The notes beneath the pieces are model-generated. The model worked only from the letters and a program-made list of their open reading frames with translations, ran no database searches and was not told where the DNA came from. A program made the translations under genes and the position numbers. From contig NZ_AP014583.1 of the NCBI RefSeq assembly GCF_000828715.1, positions 124,001 through 188,000 of the forward strand: a DNA stretch of 64,000 nt, given 5' to 3'. This DNA is from Winogradskyella sp. PG-2. Its GTDB lineage: Bacteria; Bacteroidota; Bacteroidia; Flavobacteriales; Flavobacteriaceae. Positions 54,420 through 63,228 of the stretch are shown one piece after another. Every line of letters begins with the position of its first letter. Within the stretch, counting starts at the first letter, position 1.

Positions 54420-56282
54420 TTGAATTACCTCAACGTAGAAAATATATCTAAGTCTTATGGAGAGCTTATCCTTTTCAAAGATTTGTCATTTAGTATTCAT
54501 AAAGACCAAAAAATTGCCTTTGTTGCCAAGAACGGAAGTGGTAAAACTTCGATTCTTAATATCCTCTCTGGTAAAGATGCACCTGATGTTGGCCAAATAG
54601 TTGTTAGAAAAGGATTGCGATTAGCTTTCCTTGACCAAGAACCCGATTTAGATCCCAAACTTTCAATTGAAGAGACCATTATAGCATCAGATATTCCGGT
54701 ACTTACAACTATTGAAGCTTATGAAAATGCATTAAAGAATCCTGAAGACTCAGAAGCTTATCAATTAGCATTTGAAGCTATGGATAGTAATAATGCTTGG
54801 GAATTCGAAACGCAATACCAACAAACACTCTCACAACTCAAATTAGATGACTTAAGCTTAAAAGTAAGCACCCTTTCTGGAGGCCAAAAGAAACGATTGG
54901 CTTTAGCTCAAGTACTACTGAGTAAACCAGATATTTTAATTTTAGATGAGCCAACCAATCACTTGGATTTAGAAATGATTGAATGGCTAGAAGATTATTT
55001 TGCCAAGACTCAGCAAACACTTTTTATGGTGACTCACGATCGCTATTTTTTAGAGCGTGTTTGTAATGAAATTATAGAATTAGACCAAGGTCAACTTTAT
55101 ACTTACAAAGGCAATTATTCCTACTATTTAGAAAAGAGAGATGCAAGAATAGAAAATGAAGCTACCGAAGTTGGTAAAGCAAAACAACTATTTAAAAAAG
55201 AATTGGCTTGGATGCGTCGTCAACCTAAAGCCAGAACTACAAAATCTAAAAGTAGAATTGATGATTTTTCTGAAATAAAATCAAAAGCACATAAAAGACG
55301 TAATGATCACCAAGTCCAATTAGAAATTAATATGGAGCGTCTTGGCAGTAAGATTATAGAGTTTCATAACGTATCTAAAGCTTTTAAAGACAAAACAATT
55401 CTTAATGGTTTTGAATACACCTTCAAAAAAGGAGAACGTATTGGCATCATTGGCAAAAATGGAACAGGAAAGTCTACATTTCTAAACTTATTAACTCAGA
55501 GTATACAACCAGATGCTGGTAAGGTTGTTATTGGTGAAACCGTAAAAATAGGTTACTACACACAAGGTGGAATTAAAGCAAAACCCAACCAAAAAGTCAT
55601 TGATGTAATTAAAGAATTTGGTGATTATATACCTCTTGCTAAAGGGAGACAAATTAGTGCTCAACAATTATTAGAACGCTTTTTATTCGACAGAAAAAAG
55701 CAATGGGATTTTGTCGAAAAGTTAAGCGGAGGAGAACAAAAACGATTGTATTTATGTACGGTTTTAATTCAGAATCCTAATGTATTAATCCTAGATGAGC
55801 CCACAAATGATTTGGATATTGTAACGCTCAATGTTCTAGAAGACTTTCTTATGGATTTTCCAGGAGTGCTTCTTGTCGTTTCTCACGATCGTTATTTTAT
55901 GGATAAGATTGTAGATCACATGTTTGTATTTAGAGGACAAGGAGTTGTAGATGATTTTCCAGGAAATTATTCTGATTTTAGAGCTTATGATAATAGCAAG
56001 TCAAAGCAAATCGAACAGCCTAAAAAAACAGATAATACTAAAGCAGTAAAACAAAATGATGCTAATAAATTGTCTTATAATGAGCAAAAAGAATACAAAA
56101 ACATTGAATCCAAAATCCGTTCGTTAGAACTCGATAAAAAAGCATTGGAAGCCAAATTCAATAATCCTGAATTATCTCAAGAAAATATTAATAAGCTTTC
56201 TGATGAGCTTCAGATTATTATCGATACTATAGAAGAAAAGGAAATGCGTTGGTTTGAATTATCAGAAAAATTAGAAGGGTAA
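54420..56282 (+). CDS. ABC-F family ATPase (Uup-like)
   Basis: Soluble double-ABC protein of the ABC-F family that acts on ribosomes or DNA-linked processes, with no membrane part. Two ATPase domains: the first has KNGSGKTS and LSGGQKKRLALAQV, the second KNGTGKST and LSGGEQKRLYLC, each with DEPTN Walker B-like ends (HLD and DLD). The C-terminal 60 residues form the coiled coil of Uup (ESKIRSLELDKKALEAKFN). The start is a TTG at 54420 (MNYLNVENISKSYG), as the upstream 31 residues overlap the divergent promoter region and look unlike ABC-F. 620 residues. Confidence 0.85.
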   Translation: MNYLNVENISKSYGELILFKDLSFSIHKDQKIAFVAKNGSGKTSILNILSGKDAPDVGQIVVRKGLRLAFLDQEPDLDPKLSIEETIIASDIPVLTTIEAYENALKNPEDSEAYQLAFEAMDSNNAWEFETQYQQTLSQLKLDDLSLKVSTLSGGQKKRLALAQVLLSKPDILILDEPTNHLDLEMIEWLEDYFAKTQQTLFMVTHDRYFLERVCNEIIELDQGQLYTYKGNYSYYLEKRDARIENEATEVGKAKQLFKKELAWMRRQPKARTTKSKSRIDDFSEIKSKAHKRRNDHQVQLEINMERLGSKIIEFHNVSKAFKDKTILNGFEYTFKKGERIGIIGKNGTGKSTFLNLLTQSIQPDAGKVVIGETVKIGYYTQGGIKAKPNQKVIDVIKEFGDYIPLAKGRQISAQQLLERFLFDRKKQWDFVEKLSGGEQKRLYLCTVLIQNPNVLILDEPTNDLDIVTLNVLEDFLMDFPGVLLVVSHDRYFMDKIVDHMFVFRGQGVVDDFPGNYSDFRAYDNSKSKQIEQPKKTDNTKAVKQNDANKLSYNEQKEYKNIESKIRSLELDKKALEAKFNNPELSQENINKLSDELQIIIDTIEEKEMRWFELSEKLEG

Positions 56283-57053
56283 ATGTATCAGGTTATATCC
56301 AATATAAAATTTTTACTTAAATCTACGAATCAGCACGGAGTGCATTCACCATTCATCTACAATTTTGTAACTGAGTGTTTATATGATAAGGTAAATTATT
56401 CGGCCTATCATAAAATTAAAGATTATAAGAATATTCTAAAAAGCTCTAAGGTATTATTAGACATTACAGATCTTGGAGAAGGTTCAAAAAAGCTAAGTTC
56501 TAAAAAACGCCATGTCAGCAAAATGGTAAGGATTTCTAGCAGTTCAGAAAAGGAAACAAAACTGCTTTTTAGAGTGACTCAATATTTTAATTTCAAATCC
56601 ATATTAGAATTAGGAACCTCATTAGGTATGGGTACATATGCTATAGCGTTAGCAAATAAATTTTCAAAAATTTCTAGTGTAGAAGGTTGTCCCAATACAT
56701 CAGATTTTGCTAAATCAAAATTTAAAGATCTAGACGTTAATAATACAACATTCATTAAAGGAGATTTTACGGTGATTATTTCCACACTTAATGAACATAA
56801 ATATGATTTCATTTTCTTTGACGGTCATCATAATAAAGCAGCAACTATACAATATTTCGAATCTCTTTTACCTAAAGCACATAATGAATCTGTTTTTGTT
56901 TTTGATGATATATATTGGTCTCAAGGCATGACAGAAGCATGGGAGTATATTAAAGCTCACAATGCAGTAACAGTAACTGTAGATTGCTTTCATTTGGGCT
57001 TTGTTTTTTTTAGAAAAGAGCAAGTAAAAGAACATTTTAAAATAAGACTGTAA
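56283..57053 (+). CDS. Class I SAM-dependent methyltransferase
   Basis: 256 residues with an unusual N-terminus (QHGVHSPFIYNFVTECLY) that recurs in Bacteroidota proteins of this kind, then motif I LELGTSLGMGTYAIAL, GDFTVIISTL and FIFFDGHHNK with FVFDDIYWSQGM. The O-methyltransferase-like core is complete; the substrate is unknown. It begins directly after the ABC-F stop codon, so the two are likely co-translated. Confidence 0.78.
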   Translation: MYQVISNIKFLLKSTNQHGVHSPFIYNFVTECLYDKVNYSAYHKIKDYKNILKSSKVLLDITDLGEGSKKLSSKKRHVSKMVRISSSSEKETKLLFRVTQYFNFKSILELGTSLGMGTYAIALANKFSKISSVEGCPNTSDFAKSKFKDLDVNNTTFIKGDFTVIISTLNEHKYDFIFFDGHHNKAATIQYFESLLPKAHNESVFVFDDIYWSQGMTEAWEYIKAHNAVTVTVDCFHLGFVFFRKEQVKEHFKIRL

Positions 57054-57081
57054 CAACATACTAATTTTAACGTCTTATTTG

Positions 57082-57111
57082 TTGAACTGACTTTCAAATT
57101 CTTTTATCTTG
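57082..57111 (+). promoter_or_regulatory. Candidate promoter for the LolD/MacB-type ATPase gene
   Basis: TTG at 57082-57084, then 20 bases and TATCTTG (57105-57111), a -7 box one base short of TAnnTTTG. It is 33 bases before the ATG at 57144. Confidence 0.32.
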
Positions 57112-57143
57112 CAAAGGATTTAAGCAACCAAGACTATTTAACT

Positions 57144-57833
57144 ATGAGTGGCAACGTCATTGAGATTAGAAACATTATTAGAGATTTTAAATTAGGACAA
57201 GAAATTGTTCATGTATTAAAAGGTATAGATTTAGACATAAAAGTCGGTGAGTATGTTGCTATCATGGGACCATCTGGTTCTGGTAAATCTACTCTAATGA
57301 ACTTACTAGGTTGTTTAGATACACCTACGGCTGGCTCTTACAATTTAAATGGAAAAGACGTGAGTCAAATGAGCGACGACGAATTAGCTGAAATCAGAAA
57401 CACAGAAATAGGCTTCGTTTTTCAAACCTTTAATTTATTACCTAGAACTACAGCTTTAGAGAATGTAGCATTACCAATGATTTATGCAGGTGCTTCAAAA
57501 AAGGAACGTCAACATCGTGCCTCAGAAGTATTAACTGATGTTGGTTTAGCAGATCGTATGGATCATAAACCTAATCAACTTTCTGGTGGGCAAAGACAGC
57601 GTGTGGCAGTAGGTCGTGCGTTAGTTAACAAACCATCTATCATTTTAGCAGATGAGCCAACTGGTAACCTAGATTCTAAAACTGGTACGGAAATCATGGC
57701 ACTCTTCGACGAGATTCATTCAGCTGGTAATACGGTCATTATGGTAACACACGAAGAAGACATCGCAGCGCATGCTAAACGTGTTATTCGTTTACGCGAT
57801 GGCATTATTGAGAGTGATACTTTTAATAGTTAA
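57144..57833 (+). CDS. ABC transporter ATPase (LolD/MacB type)
   Basis: 229 residues with Walker A GPSGSGKS (42-49), signature LSGGQRQRV, Walker [12 protein letters not shown] and switch His in VTHEE. The order [20 protein letters not shown] is typical of the MacB/LolD/FtsE branch, whose permeases carry large periplasmic domains. The partner permease is not adjacent here. It may work with a permease encoded elsewhere, for lipoprotein release or for macrolide-type efflux. Confidence 0.88.
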   Translation: MSGNVIEIRNIIRDFKLGQEIVHVLKGIDLDIKVGEYVAIMGPSGSGKSTLMNLLGCLDTPTAGSYNLNGKDVSQMSDDELAEIRNTEIGFVFQTFNLLPRTTALENVALPMIYAGASKKERQHRASEVLTDVGLADRMDHKPNQLSGGQRQRVAVGRALVNKPSIILADEPTGNLDSKTGTEIMALFDEIHSAGNTVIMVTHEEDIAAHAKRVIRLRDGIIESDTFNS

Positions 57834-57887
57834 ATAATTCTTTTTAAACCTTTTAATAATTTACAATACATAGTCATAATAAATAAA

Positions 57888-58391
57888 ATGACCTTTGATA
57901 TTATTGAAAATAACTACTTAAGAAACCATAAAAATTGGTTTATATACAAATGGTTTTTATTTGCTATCATTGGAGTATTCCTTTTAAAATCTTTTGGAAA
58001 ATTAGACCATATCCAAATAAATCATCTTATTTGGGATATTATATTCTTATTATTAATGATTTTATCCCTTTTTAATTTATTTTACTATCCAAAGGTTTGG
58101 ACATTTAAAATAGAAAATAATATTGTGGAAATCAAATACAATAATAAAGCTCAAAGTTTTAAATATTATAACTCAGAAAAAATTATTGATGATTTAAAAA
58201 ACATCAAAACAGTCAAACTTTGGAATATTTATAGTAATCAATCTACTTTAAAACTTGATAGTGACATTCAAATTACTATTTCCGTGAATAAGTCTCAAAT
58301 TGAGATGATTAAAGCATATTTAATTAAATCTAACATTATAATACTTAAAACAGATTTCATAAATTCAATCAAAAGGTGGTTTAAACAATAA
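57888..58391 (+). CDS. Hypothetical membrane protein
   Basis: 167 residues with two N-terminal membrane helices (about 18-36 and 50-68) and a soluble C-terminal part with alternating strands (WTFKIENNIVEIKYNNKA). No family is recognised. It starts 54 bases after the ABC ATPase gene and may be on the same transcript. A short gene-free stretch (58392-58483) with runs of TAACT follows. Confidence 0.52.
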   Translation: MTFDIIENNYLRNHKNWFIYKWFLFAIIGVFLLKSFGKLDHIQINHLIWDIIFLLLMILSLFNLFYYPKVWTFKIENNIVEIKYNNKAQSFKYYNSEKIIDDLKNIKTVKLWNIYSNQSTLKLDSDIQITISVNKSQIEMIKAYLIKSNIIILKTDFINSIKRWFKQ

Positions 58392-58470
58392 GAATTAGAC
58401 ATTTTTCTCACAATCGCAATCTCATTCAAACTTTTCACTTTCCACTTATAACTTTTTAACTCATAACTCT

Positions 58471-58478
58471 TAACTTTG
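58471..58478 (+). promoter_or_regulatory. -7 promoter element close to the start of the cobalamin gene
   Basis: TAACTTTG is an exact TAnnTTTG match ending only 5 bases before the ATG at 58484. If used, the transcript would begin at or within a few bases of the start codon (leaderless or nearly so). It lies in a low-complexity stretch of TAACT-like words, so chance is possible. Confidence 0.35.
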
Positions 58479-58483
58479 TTTAC

Positions 58484-59059
58484 ATGAAAGTATACACAAA
58501 AACAGGAGACAAAGGCACCACTGCTCTATTTGGTGGAACTCGTGTTCCTAAGCACCATATAAGAATAGAAAGTTACGGTACAATTGATGAGCTCAATTCT
58601 CATATTGGACTCATTAGAGATCAAGACATTGAACAGTTATACAAAAATACTTTAATGGAAATCCAAAATCGACTATTTACTGTTGGTGCTATACTAGCCA
58701 CAGACCCAGAAAAAGCGACTTTAAAAAATGGTAAAGCAAGATTGAATATTCCTAAAATATCTAACGAAGATATTGAGCGGCTAGAAAAGGAAATGGATCT
58801 TATGGAAGATAGCTTACCTCAGATGACGCACTTTGTTTTACCTGGTGGTCATCAAGCGGTGTCATTCTGTCACATTGCACGTACAGTATGCCGTAGAGCC
58901 GAGCGTTTAGCGACACATCTTAATGATTTAGAACCATTTCAACCTGAGACTTTAATGTATATTAATAGACTTTCTGACTACCTTTTTGTGTTGGCACGGA
59001 AGTTGTCCAATGATTTACAAGCTGAAGAGATAAAATGGATTCCTAAGAAAGAATCATAG
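58484..59059 (+). CDS. Cob(I)yrinic acid a,c-diamide adenosyltransferase (PduO-type)
   Basis: 191 residues, PduO/MMAB-like adenosyltransferase that turns cob(I)alamin plus ATP into adenosylcobalamin. It shows the N-terminal YTKTGDKGTTALFGG ATP loop, then YGTIDELNSHIG, and the C-terminal ARTVCRRAER motif with an RLSDYLFVLAR end. The motifs are all as in active enzymes. It suggests the cell uses adenosylcobalamin enzymes such as methylmalonyl-CoA mutase. Confidence 0.93.
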   Translation: MKVYTKTGDKGTTALFGGTRVPKHHIRIESYGTIDELNSHIGLIRDQDIEQLYKNTLMEIQNRLFTVGAILATDPEKATLKNGKARLNIPKISNEDIERLEKEMDLMEDSLPQMTHFVLPGGHQAVSFCHIARTVCRRAERLATHLNDLEPFQPETLMYINRLSDYLFVLARKLSNDLQAEEIKWIPKKES

Positions 59060-59168
59060 AACATTTATTCAATTTCAGAATAGGATTAATTATTGCAACA
59101 GTTAATCCGAAACAAAAGTTGAAGATTACACGTTCTTTATATTAATGATTAATTAATTTAATTTTTTC

Positions 59169-59198
59169 TTGAATTATTCAACTAAAAAATTATTTTTG
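59169..59198 (+). promoter_or_regulatory. Promoter for the DUF2795 protein gene
   Basis: TTG at 59169-59171, a 19-base spacer and TATTTTTG at 59191-59198 match the Bacteroidota -33/-7 consensus exactly, 23 bases upstream of the ATG at 59222. Confidence 0.65.
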
Positions 59199-59221
59199 CA
59201 AAAATTAAATTACACAAAGCA

Positions 59222-59443
59222 ATGTATTGGACATTAGAATTAGCATCGTATTTAAGTGATGCACCTTGGCCGGCAACAAAAGATGAACTTATTGACTACG
59301 CGATTAGAACAGGAGCTCCTTTAGAAGTTGTTGAAAATTTACAAGCAATAGAAGATGAAGGGGATTCTTACGACTCTATTGAAGAAATTTGGCCAGATTA
59401 TCCAACTGACGAAGATTACCTCTGGAATGAGGATGAATATTAA
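59222..59443 (+). CDS. DUF2795-family small acidic protein
   Basis: 73 residues of the DUF2795 type: MYWTLELASYLSDAPWPATK, then LIDYAIRTGAPLEVVENLQ and a very acidic C-terminus (IEEIWPDYPTDEDYLWNEDEY). The fold is thought to be helical; the role is unknown. It has its own near-perfect promoter and is followed by two terminator hairpins, so it is a strongly separated small transcript in front of secA. Confidence 0.78.
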   Translation: MYWTLELASYLSDAPWPATKDELIDYAIRTGAPLEVVENLQAIEDEGDSYDSIEEIWPDYPTDEDYLWNEDEY

Positions 59444-59463
59444 CATATAATATTATCACAAAT

Positions 59464-59501
59464 AAAGTCTCTTGCGTTATTATAACTAAGAGACTTTTTT
59501 T
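59464..59501 (+). terminator. Rho-independent terminator after the DUF2795 gene
   Basis: A perfect 10-base-pair stem AAAGTCTCTT (59464-59473) with AAGAGACTTT (59488-59497), a 14-base loop and then TTTT (59498-59501), 21 bases after the stop codon. Confidence 0.85.
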
Positions 59502-59533
59502 ATTTTCGAATACTCTGTATTTAGAAATATTAC

Positions 59534-59559
59534 CTAGCCTTAAAACGCTAGTTTTTTTT
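59534..59559 (+). terminator. Second hairpin with T-tract before secA
   Basis: Stem CTAGC (59534-59538) with GCTAG (59547-59551), an 8-base loop and T8 (59552-59559). The stem is short, but the T-tract and orientation fit a terminator that backs up the first one. Confidence 0.55.
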
Positions 59560-59611
59560 AATGAAATTAAAACACAGACTGACACCAATCAATCTGATCA
59601 AAATATAAAAC

Positions 59612-62600
59612 ATGGGCATATTAGATAAAGTACTTAAAGTGTTTGTTGGAGATAAATCCAAACAAGACGTAAGTGCTATAACACCAATTGTAGATAAAAT
59701 AAAAACTTTTGAAGGAGCACTTGAAGCCTTGTCACACGACGAACTAAGAGCAAAGACTATTGAGTTTAAAGAGAAAATTGCTGAAGCAAGAAAGCCACTT
59801 CAAGACCAAAAAGAAGAACTTCTAGCCAAAGCAGAAGTCACTGAAGATATAGATGATCGTGAAGACATCTATTTGGAAGTTGATAAACTTGAAGATGACA
59901 TTTACGAAGTCACAGAAGGTGTTTTAAACGATATTCTACCAGAAGCCTTTGCTGTAGTTAAAGAAACAGCAAAACGTTTTGTACATAATACCGAAATTCC
60001 TGTGACTGCCAATGCATTTGATAGAGAAGTTTCTGGAGACAATGATTATGTAACTTTAGATGGTGATCAAGCGATTTGGTCAAACTCTTGGGATGCTGCA
60101 GGTAAGCCAATTACTTGGGATATGATTCATTACGATGTTCAGTTAATTGGAGGTGTAGCGATGCACCAAGGTAAAATTGCAGAGATGCAAACTGGTGAAG
60201 GTAAAACCCTTGTAGCGACGCTTCCTGTTTATTTAAATGCCTTAACTGGTAGAGGAGTTCACTTAGTAACTGTAAATGATTACTTAGCAAAGCGAGATAG
60301 TGCTTGGATGGCTCCAATATTTCAGTTTCATGGAATGAGTATCGATTGTATCGATTACCACACGCCAAACTCTGACGCAAGACGTAAAGCATATAATGCA
60401 GATATTACATACGGTACAAATAATGAATTTGGTTTCGATTATTTACGTGATAATATGGCTCATGCACCTGAAGATTTAGTGCAACGTCCACACCATTATG
60501 CTATTGTCGATGAGATAGATTCTGTATTAGTCGATGATGCACGTACACCATTAATTATTTCTGGTCCTGTACCAAAAGGAGATGAGCACGAGTTTGATGC
60601 TTTAAAACCTAAAGTGCAACAAATAGAAGCTGTACAACGTAAATATTTAGTAGGTGTTTTGGCCGAAGCTAAAAAGTTAATTGCAGCTGGTGATACTAAA
60701 GAAGGAGGTTTTCAATTATTAAGAGCATTTAGAGGTATTCCTAAGAATAAAGCATTAATTAAGTTTTTATCCGAAGAAGGAGTTAAACAATTACTTCAAA
60801 AAACGGAAAACTTCTACATGCAAGACAACAATAGAGAAATGCCTAAAGTAGATGCAGAGCTCTATTACGTTATAGATGAAAAAAACAATCAGGTAGAATT
60901 ATCTGATAAAGGTGTTGAATTCTTATCTGGTGAAGACAATCCAAATTTCTTTGTCATGCCAGAAATGGGGATGGAAATTGCTAAGATTGAAGATCAAGGT
61001 TTATCCTCTGAGGCAGAAGCGGAACTTAAAGAAGTATTGTTTAGAGATTTCAATGTGAAGTCAGAGCGTATCCACACACTCAACCAATTATTAAAAGCTT
61101 ACGCTTTATTCGAAAAAGACAATCAATACGTTGTTATGGACAATAAAGTAATGATTGTAGATGAACAAACTGGTCGTATAATGGATGGTCGCCGTTATTC
61201 TGACGGATTACACCAAGCGATTGAAGCTAAGGAAAACGTAAAGATTGAAGCTGCTACACAAACTTTTGCGACGGTTACGTTACAGAACTATTTCAGAATG
61301 TATCGTAAACTGTCCGGTATGACAGGTACTGCGGTCACTGAAGCTGGTGAATTCTGGGAAATCTATAAATTAGATGTGGTAGAAATTCCTACCAATAGAC
61401 CAATTGCTAGAGATGATAGAGACGATTTAGTGTACAAAACTAAGCGCGAAAAATACAATGCTGTAATTGACGAAGTTACAGAATTATCACAAGCAGGTAG
61501 ACCAGTTCTTATTGGTACAACCAATGTAGAGATTTCTGAACTTTTAGGTAAGATGTTGAGCATTCGTAAAATAGAGCACAATGTCTTAAATGCAAAACAA
61601 CACAAAAGAGAAGCTGATATTGTCGCTCAGGCAGGTAATGCAGGCCAAGTAACAATTGCCACCAACATGGCAGGTCGTGGAACTGATATTAAACTGAGTG
61701 ATGAAGTAAAAGCTGCTGGCGGTTTAGCCATAGTAGGTACTGAGCGTCACGATTCGCGTCGTGTAGACAGACAGTTACGTGGTAGAGCTGGTCGTCAAGG
61801 AGATCCGGGAAGCTCACAGTTTTATGTGTCTTTAGAAGATAATTTAATGCGTCTGTTTGGTTCTGAACGAATCGCTAAGATGATGGATAAAATGGGCTTA
61901 AAAGAAGGAGAAGTTATTCAGCATGGAATGATTTCTAAATCTATTGAACGTGCTCAGAAAAAAGTAGAAGAAAACCAATTTGGTGTTCGTAAGCGTTTAT
62001 TAGAGTATGATGATGTAATGAATGCACAGCGTGAAGTTGTTTATAAACGTCGTCGTAATGCTTTAGAAGGTGAACGTTTACGTGTCGATTTAGCTAACAT
62101 GATATTTGATACCTCTGAAGGTATCGCTATGAATAATAAAGGTGCTAACGATTATAAAAACTTTGAGTTTGAATTAATTCGTTACTTCTCAATGGCCTCT
62201 CCTATTTCTGAAGCAGACTTCGGAAAGATGAGCGAACAAGAAATAGCTGGAGTCATTTACAAAGAAGCCTTTAAGCACTATCGTGAAAAAATGCAACGTG
62301 CTGCAGATTTAGCATTTCCAGTCATTGAGAATGTATACAACACACAACGTGATAAGTTTAAACGTATCGTTGTACCTTTTACAGATGGTGTTAAAAATCT
62401 TCAAGTTGTAACAGACTTAGAAAAAGCTTTTGAAACAAAAGGTAAACAGTTAATTAATGATTTTGAAAAAAATATTACGCTTGCCATTGTAGATGACGCA
62501 TGGAAAACACATTTGCGTAAAATGGATGAATTAAAGCAGTCTGTACAGTTAGCTGTTCACGAACAAAAAGATCCCTTATTAATTTATAAGTTTGAGTCTT

Positions 62601-62968
62601 TTGAGCTATTTAAAGCCATGATTGATCAAGTGAATAAAGATGTAATTTCGTTCTTATTTAAAGGTGAAATACCACAGGAAACCGCAAGTAATATTCAAGA
62701 AGCAAAACGTCGTAAACAAGAAAAGCTTGAAACGCAGAAAGACGAAATCCCTAATATGGATGAACGTGCTTCTCAAAGCAGACAAGCAGGTGCTAATGCT
62801 TCTAGACAGCAACAAGTCGTTGAAACCATTGTTAGAGAACAACCAAAAATTGGTCGTAACGATCGTGTAACTATTAAGCACGTAATGAGTGGCGAAAACA
62901 AAACTGTAAAATATAAACAAGCCATTCCTTTAATTGATAAAGGAGAATGGGTTTTGGTGAATGATTAA
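59612..62968 (+). CDS. secA: Preprotein translocase ATPase SecA
   Basis: SecA drives Sec-dependent export. The 1,118 residues are longer than E. coli SecA (901), as in Bacteroidota. The DEAD motor shows MQTGEGKTL (Walker A), VDEIDSVLVDDARTPL and GRAGRQGDPGSS, with GTDIKLSD in the second half. An insertion of about 100 residues follows the first domain (LKPKVQQIEAVQRKYLVG onward). The C-terminus (KHVMSGENKTVKYKQAIPL) lacks the zinc-binding Cys motif found in many SecA proteins; it ends with a short beta-rich tail. Followed by the 63,011 terminator. Confidence 0.97.
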   Translation: MGILDKVLKVFVGDKSKQDVSAITPIVDKIKTFEGALEALSHDELRAKTIEFKEKIAEARKPLQDQKEELLAKAEVTEDIDDREDIYLEVDKLEDDIYEVTEGVLNDILPEAFAVVKETAKRFVHNTEIPVTANAFDREVSGDNDYVTLDGDQAIWSNSWDAAGKPITWDMIHYDVQLIGGVAMHQGKIAEMQTGEGKTLVATLPVYLNALTGRGVHLVTVNDYLAKRDSAWMAPIFQFHGMSIDCIDYHTPNSDARRKAYNADITYGTNNEFGFDYLRDNMAHAPEDLVQRPHHYAIVDEIDSVLVDDARTPLIISGPVPKGDEHEFDALKPKVQQIEAVQRKYLVGVLAEAKKLIAAGDTKEGGFQLLRAFRGIPKNKALIKFLSEEGVKQLLQKTENFYMQDNNREMPKVDAELYYVIDEKNNQVELSDKGVEFLSGEDNPNFFVMPEMGMEIAKIEDQGLSSEAEAELKEVLFRDFNVKSERIHTLNQLLKAYALFEKDNQYVVMDNKVMIVDEQTGRIMDGRRYSDGLHQAIEAKENVKIEAATQTFATVTLQNYFRMYRKLSGMTGTAVTEAGEFWEIYKLDVVEIPTNRPIARDDRDDLVYKTKREKYNAVIDEVTELSQAGRPVLIGTTNVEISELLGKMLSIRKIEHNVLNAKQHKREADIVAQAGNAGQVTIATNMAGRGTDIKLSDEVKAAGGLAIVGTERHDSRRVDRQLRGRAGRQGDPGSSQFYVSLEDNLMRLFGSERIAKMMDKMGLKEGEVIQHGMISKSIERAQKKVEENQFGVRKRLLEYDDVMNAQREVVYKRRRNALEGERLRVDLANMIFDTSEGIAMNNKGANDYKNFEFELIRYFSMASPISEADFGKMSEQEIAGVIYKEAFKHYREKMQRAADLAFPVIENVYNTQRDKFKRIVVPFTDGVKNLQVVTDLEKAFETKGKQLINDFEKNITLAIVDDAWKTHLRKMDELKQSVQLAVHEQKDPLLIYKFESFELFKAMIDQVNKDVISFLFKGEIPQETASNIQEAKRRKQEKLETQKDEIPNMDERASQSRQAGANASRQQQVVETIVREQPKIGRNDRVTIKHVMSGENKTVKYKQAIPLIDKGEWVLVND

Positions 62969-62983
62969 CCAAACATAAAATTT

Positions 62984-63009
62984 GTCATCCTAAACTTGTT
63001 TTAGGATCT
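62984..63009. repeat. Dispersed palindromic repeat of the GTCATCCT...AGGATCT kind
   Basis: GTCATCCTAAACTTGTTTTA then GGATCT is a close variant of a dispersed palindrome I recognise from many Bacteroidota genomes. ATCCTAAA (62987-62994) pairs with TTTAGGAT (63000-63007). It sits after the secA stop. Confidence 0.5.
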
Positions 63010-63010
63010 A

Positions 63011-63039
63011 AAATCCTGATGTAAACCATCAGGATTTTT
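63011..63039 (+). terminator. Rho-independent terminator after secA
   Basis: An 11-base-pair stem AAATCCTGATG (63011-63021) with CATCAGGATTT (63027-63037), a 5-base loop and further T residues, 42 bases after the stop codon. Confidence 0.85.
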
Positions 63040-63050
63040 GTTTCAGCTAC

Positions 63051-63140
63051 ACGTCATTTCGAGTGAAATTCCTTTTTTAGAATTTTGTATCGAGAAGCAT
63101 TACAAGTAAATAAGATTCTCGATATAATTTTCTCATTCTT
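63051..63140. repeat. Degenerate palindromic repeat with CGTCATTTCGAG and TATCGAGAA blocks
   Basis: CGTCATTTCGAGTGAAATTCC resembles a second dispersed Bacteroidota repeat. TATCGAGAA (63088-63096) pairs with TTCTCGATA (63116-63124) in an inverted pair, and a further TTCGAAAACCTTCTCGAA block follows. No open reading frame covers this part, so it is likely a decayed repeat cluster between secA and the next lipoprotein gene. Confidence 0.45.
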
Positions 63141-63228
63141 CGAAAACCTTCTCGAACTTACGATAATATAACTTAAAAGTGGGTGTGCCTGATTTTTATT
63201 AACTTTAAAAAGTATAAAGTATTGACAC

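Noticed and set aside
60111..60392. Minus-strand open frame inside secA
   Set aside because: Fully antisense to the secA motor domain with no similarity or start context; a shadow frame.
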